Below are positions 4,588-6,664 of a stretch of 6,664 nucleotides of DNA, in pieces (within the stretch, counting starts at the first letter, position 1; each line of letters opens with the position of its first letter). The DNA lies in contig JAHFFU010000061.1 of assembly GCA_023247835.1 (NCBI GenBank), positions 1 to 6,664 on the forward strand, in the 5' to 3' direction. A program made the translations under genes and the position numbers. Source of the stretch: Candidatus Bathyarchaeota archaeon (GTDB taxonomy: Archaea; Thermoproteota; Bathyarchaeia; 40CM-2-53-6; FEN-987). The notes beneath the pieces are model-generated. The model was not told the DNA's origin, made no database searches, and worked only from the letters and a program-made list of their open reading frames with translations.

Positions 4588-5448
4588 CTATGTGGACGAG
4601 GCGTATTGGTCGAGTGTGCCTGCGGGTGGTAGTCCGGCTAACTCCCTTTCGATGTAACTCTGCAATCGTTTCAGGGTCTTCAAATGGGTCGGGGTCGCTA
4701 TGCCGAGCATCTGCATGGCCTGGATACAGTTCTCCGGCGCGTAACCATGAAAGTGGTTGTTGAATATTCCGAAGGTTTTCTTTGTGTTTTGCTGGACTTC
4801 TTTGATTTTGGGGACCCATTCTTGTAGCTGTTGTTGGGTGTAGCGATAGTCATACCATGGTCGTTGTCCGTGGCCGTGCCACCTAATGTAGCCTATGGGC
4901 GACGTGACGTGGATCTCAGGCGGAAGGAGCGGCTCATCCACGATGCAATAAGCGGCCTGATACTTCGAGAGAATGCGCCAAGTCGCATCGTCAACCCATG
5001 ACTTATGGCGGAATTCAACAACGTAATCATAGCGATGCGGGAGAGCCGCCAAGAAACTTTCCAGGAGTTTATCGTTTCTCTTGAGGGAGGGCGGTAGCTG
5101 CACAAGGAAGCATCCTAACCTGTCTTGGGTGAGCAAGGGGTCGAAGAGTTGTACGAAAGTCTCCAATTCCTTCTGCGACTCTTCGTTCAGCTTAAGCCGC
5201 AACTCGTGGGTAAACTTCTGATTTATCTTTGCGCTGAACATGAACCCTCTCTTGGTATACCGCGTTAATCCTAGAATTGTTCCTTCGTCCGGCTGTCTAT
5301 AGAATGAGGAATTGAGTTCTACCGTGTCGAATACTGAGGCATACTGTTGGAGCATGCTTTTGCCGGCGTCGTAGAGAGGCCCCACCCATTCCTTGTATGA
5401 CCAGCCCGCACAACCAAAGTACAACCGTGCACGCGATTCTGTCGTCAT
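4588..5448 (-). CDS. DUF72 (YecE-like) TIM-barrel protein
   Basis: This 286-residue protein belongs to the DUF72/COG1801 family, cytosolic TIM-barrel proteins found in bacteria and archaea whose reaction is not established. Family motifs appear in order: GCAGWSYKEW (12-21), VELNSSFYRQP (43-53), FSAKINQKFTH (71-81), FLVQLPPS (114-121), VEFRHKSW (144-151), YIRWHG (187-192) and FNNHFHGYAPEN (229-240). Conserved Glu, Arg, His and Asn residues at the strand ends would form a polar pocket, suggesting an enzyme acting on a phosphorylated or sugar-like ligand; this is inference. The usual motif near 232-236 often reads NN..GGYA, and here it is NNHFHGYA, a common variant. Start ATG 5448 is supported by a perfect GGAGG 6 nt upstream, the strongest ribosome binding site in the window. 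It is divergent from the DNA ligase. Confidence 0.95.
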   Translation of the reverse strand: MTTESRARLYFGCAGWSYKEWVGPLYDAGKSMLQQYASVFDTVELNSSFYRQPDEGTILGLTRYTKRGFMFSAKINQKFTHELRLKLNEESQKELETFVQLFDPLLTQDRLGCFLVQLPPSLKRNDKLLESFLAALPHRYDYVVEFRHKSWVDDATWRILSKYQAAYCIVDEPLLPPEIHVTSPIGYIRWHGHGQRPWYDYRYTQQQLQEWVPKIKEVQQNTKKTFGIFNNHFHGYAPENCIQAMQMLGIATPTHLKTLKRLQSYIERELAGLPPAGTLDQYASST

Positions 5449-5454
5449 ACTAGT

Positions 5455-5459
5455 CCTCC
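5455..5459 (-). promoter_or_regulatory. Strong Shine-Dalgarno of the DUF72 gene
   Basis: GGAGG on the minus strand lies 6 nt before ATG 5448, an ideal spacing. No other gene in the window has a comparable site, so DUF72 is probably translated from a real 5' leader while its neighbours look leaderless or weakly initiated. Confidence 0.8.
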
Positions 5460-5465
5460 GAAGCC

Positions 5466-5497
5466 TCTTACCAAGAGTCGATCTGGGCTAGGTAAGA
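5466..5497. promoter_or_regulatory. Operator-like dyad or alternative hairpins ahead of DUF72
   Basis: TCTTACC (5466-5472) and GGTAAGA (5491-5497) form a perfect 7-bp inverted repeat with an 18-bp spacer. A competing hairpin, CTCTT/AAGAG with a 3-nt loop (5465-5469 with 5473-5477), uses the same left arm and sits just ahead of the Shine-Dalgarno. The dyad is centred near 5481, the start site expected from the TATA-like box at 5504-5515, so a repressor site is plausible. Confidence 0.35.
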
Positions 5498-5503
5498 TGC
5501 GTC

Positions 5504-5515
5504 GTTTATTTCTCC
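5504..5515 (-). promoter_or_regulatory. TATA-like box for the DUF72 gene
   Basis: On the minus strand GGAGAAATAAAC (5515-5504) combines a purine-rich BRE-like part with an AT-rich box. Transcription would begin about 25 nt downstream, near 5481, giving a leader of about 33 nt that includes the GGAGG site. Confidence 0.4.
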
Positions 5516-5657
5516 ATTGCGGGGAAAGTCTGCCTCCCCAACTCAAACTAATCCTGTAAGTGGTCTAAGATCTGTGAGGCATACAATAATCGCTAATAGT
5601 TCGTCTAATACTTTGACGGCCATCAGACGCACTGCATGATTCTCAATCTCTCAAGAT
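5516..5657. other. Upstream region of the DNA ligase gene
   Basis: This is the ligase-proximal part of the 209-bp gap between two divergent genes. It holds a hairpin GGGGA/TCCCC (5521-5525 with 5535-5539, 9-nt loop) of unknown role. AT-rich candidates for the ligase promoter are CATACAATAAT (5580-5590) and CTAATACTT (5605-5613); the second would place the start about 25 nt before GTG 5658. No Shine-Dalgarno and no small gene are visible. Confidence 0.4.
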
Positions 5658-6664
5658 GTGGCATCATTGAAGTTCGCCGAAGTGGCCAATGCCTTCGAAA
5701 AAATAGAGGCAACTACGAAACGCTTGGAAATGACTAGCCTACTCGTAGATCTAATCAAGAAGGCGCCGAAGGAAGAAATTAGCAAGGTCGTCTATCTTCT
5801 CCAAGGGAAGATATATCCTGACTATGTCGGCGTCGAGCTTGGCGTCGCCGAAAAGCTCCTGATAAAGGCGGCAGCCGAGGTAGCCGGCAAGTCTGAGAAG
5901 TCGGTTGAAGAGGACTACAAGAAGAGAGGAGACATGGGCCTGAGCGTTGAGAAACTACTTCAAAAGAAATCGCAGGCCACGCTCGTCAGAAGGCCGCTTA
6001 CGGTTAGGATTGTGTACGAAACTTTTGACAAGGTCGCCCATGCCACGGGTGCGGGTTCAGTACAAACAAAGATTCGCCAACTCACGAGCCTCCTGAACGA
6101 AGCAACGCCTCGAGAAAGTAAATTCATCGCGAGGATGGCTGTCGGGAAGCTAAGGCTAGGCGTAGCCGACATGACCGTCCTCGACGCGCTTGCGATAGCC
6201 TATGGAGGCGACAAGGGTACAAGGGAACCCATCGAAAGAGCCTACAATCTGTCATCAGATCTGGGCTACGTGGCGGATGTTGTCGCGCACGATGGTCTCG
6301 AAGGTATCAAGAAGTTCAGGATTACAGTCGGGCGCCCTATCAGGGCTATGCTCTGCGAACGCCTGCCCGACGCTCAGGACATTTTGGAGAAACTTGGGGG
6401 TGAGGGCGCTGCAGAATTCAAGTATGACGGACTCAGGGTTCAGGCGCACTTGAGCCCGAAAGGAATCCAACTCTTCTCGCGGAGACTGGAGAATATTACC
6501 GACCAGTTCCCTGACGTCGCCAAACGTTTGCAAAAGAGCATCAAGGCGAAAGAGGCAATAGTAGAAGGCGAATGCGTCGCGGTTGACACTAACACGGGCG
6601 ATATGCTGCCATTCCAGGTGATTTCTCAAAGACGGGGTAGAAAGTATGAGATTGAGAGAATGGC
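5658..6664 (+). CDS. lig: ATP-dependent DNA ligase, archaeal type (N-terminal part, runs off the window)
   Basis: The enzyme seals nicks in DNA using ATP, acting in Okazaki-fragment joining and repair. The first 335 codons are present and the frame is still open at the right edge; archaeal ligases are usually about 550-610 residues, so roughly 250 are missing. The N-terminal DNA-binding domain (about 1-225) begins KFAEVANAFEKIEATTKRLE, typical of the family, and carries RMAVGKLRLGVAD (159-171). The adenylation domain begins near 226. It has motif I, EFKYDGLR (253-260) with the AMP-accepting K255, then FSRRLENIT (273-281, motif III) and AIVEGECVAVD (300-310, motif IIIa). Motifs IV-VI and the OB fold lie beyond the window. 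GTG 5658 is the first possible start after in-frame TGA 5637-5639 and fits the family N-terminus. An overlapping ATG at 5656 is out of frame and stops after four codons. Confidence 0.95.
   Translation, partial: MASLKFAEVANAFEKIEATTKRLEMTSLLVDLIKKAPKEEISKVVYLLQGKIYPDYVGVELGVAEKLLIKAAAEVAGKSEKSVEEDYKKRGDMGLSVEKLLQKKSQATLVRRPLTVRIVYETFDKVAHATGAGSVQTKIRQLTSLLNEATPRESKFIARMAVGKLRLGVADMTVLDALAIAYGGDKGTREPIERAYNLSSDLGYVADVVAHDGLEGIKKFRITVGRPIRAMLCERLPDAQDILEKLGGEGAAEFKYDGLRVQAHLSPKGIQLFSRRLENITDQFPDVAKRLQKSIKAKEAIVEGECVAVDTNTGDMLPFQVISQRRGRKYEIERM

Noticed and set aside
5521..5539. GGGGA/TCCCC hairpin as a terminator
   Set aside because: It lies between two divergent genes where no transcript should end, and no T-run follows on either strand.
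5960..6629. Minus- and plus-strand frames inside the DNA ligase region
   Set aside because: The ligase frame is continuous across the whole stretch with its catalytic motifs in order; the others are shadows.

Overview
The window most likely comes from an archaeon, probably a mesophilic member of the TACK/Bathyarchaeia-like lineages seen in metagenomes. The strongest evidence is an archaeal-type ATP-dependent DNA ligase. Further support comes from AT-rich TATA-like boxes about 30 nt ahead of several genes, a mix of leaderless-looking starts and one strong Shine-Dalgarno, and frequent GTG/TTG starts. The phylum is inference only. Most of the window is ordinary chromosomal housekeeping sequence, with a poorly coding accessory stretch in the first 1.4 kb.

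Left part (1-1466): the tail of an unidentified plus-strand gene ends at 91. A gene-poor stretch follows, with a cluster of short inverted repeats (107-296) and a doubtful His-rich membrane ORF. At 531-980 (minus) is a convincing small secreted or membrane-anchored protein with a Cys/His-rich domain. It has a hairpin-plus-T terminator after its stop and a TATA-like box before its start. Upstream of it are a doubtful 69-codon ORF, repeated GTGGTGCGCAC sites, and a 28-codon open stretch that may be a gene remnant.

Middle (1467-3816): a RimK-type ATP-grasp glutamate ligase (minus) diverges across 66 bp from a RimK-associated retropepsin-like 'zinc protease' (plus). This is a recurrent functional pair: a ligase that adds glutamates, and a partner that may process the product. 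Downstream of the protease lies ornithine carbamoyltransferase (argF), which makes citrulline for arginine synthesis and starts at TTG.

Right part (3802-6664): a diadenosine-tetraphosphatase-like Nudix hydrolase (minus) overlaps the end of argF by 15 bp. Immediately upstream of it is a small zinc-ribbon protein (4278-4454, minus, TTG start). Short length and an unusual start make this gene easy to miss. The two may be co-transcribed from a TATA box near 4520-4532. Next come a DUF72 (YecE-like) TIM-barrel protein (minus) with a strong ribosome binding site and a possible operator, and then, divergently, the N-terminal 335 codons of the ATP-dependent DNA ligase, which runs off the window end.

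I see no mobile element, CRISPR array, tRNA or rRNA. No clear new multi-gene system is visible. The items most worth a second look are the small zinc-ribbon gene paired with the Nudix gene, the divergent RimK/retropepsin module, the Cys/His secreted protein, the operator-like dyad ahead of DUF72, and the hairpin cluster near the left end.
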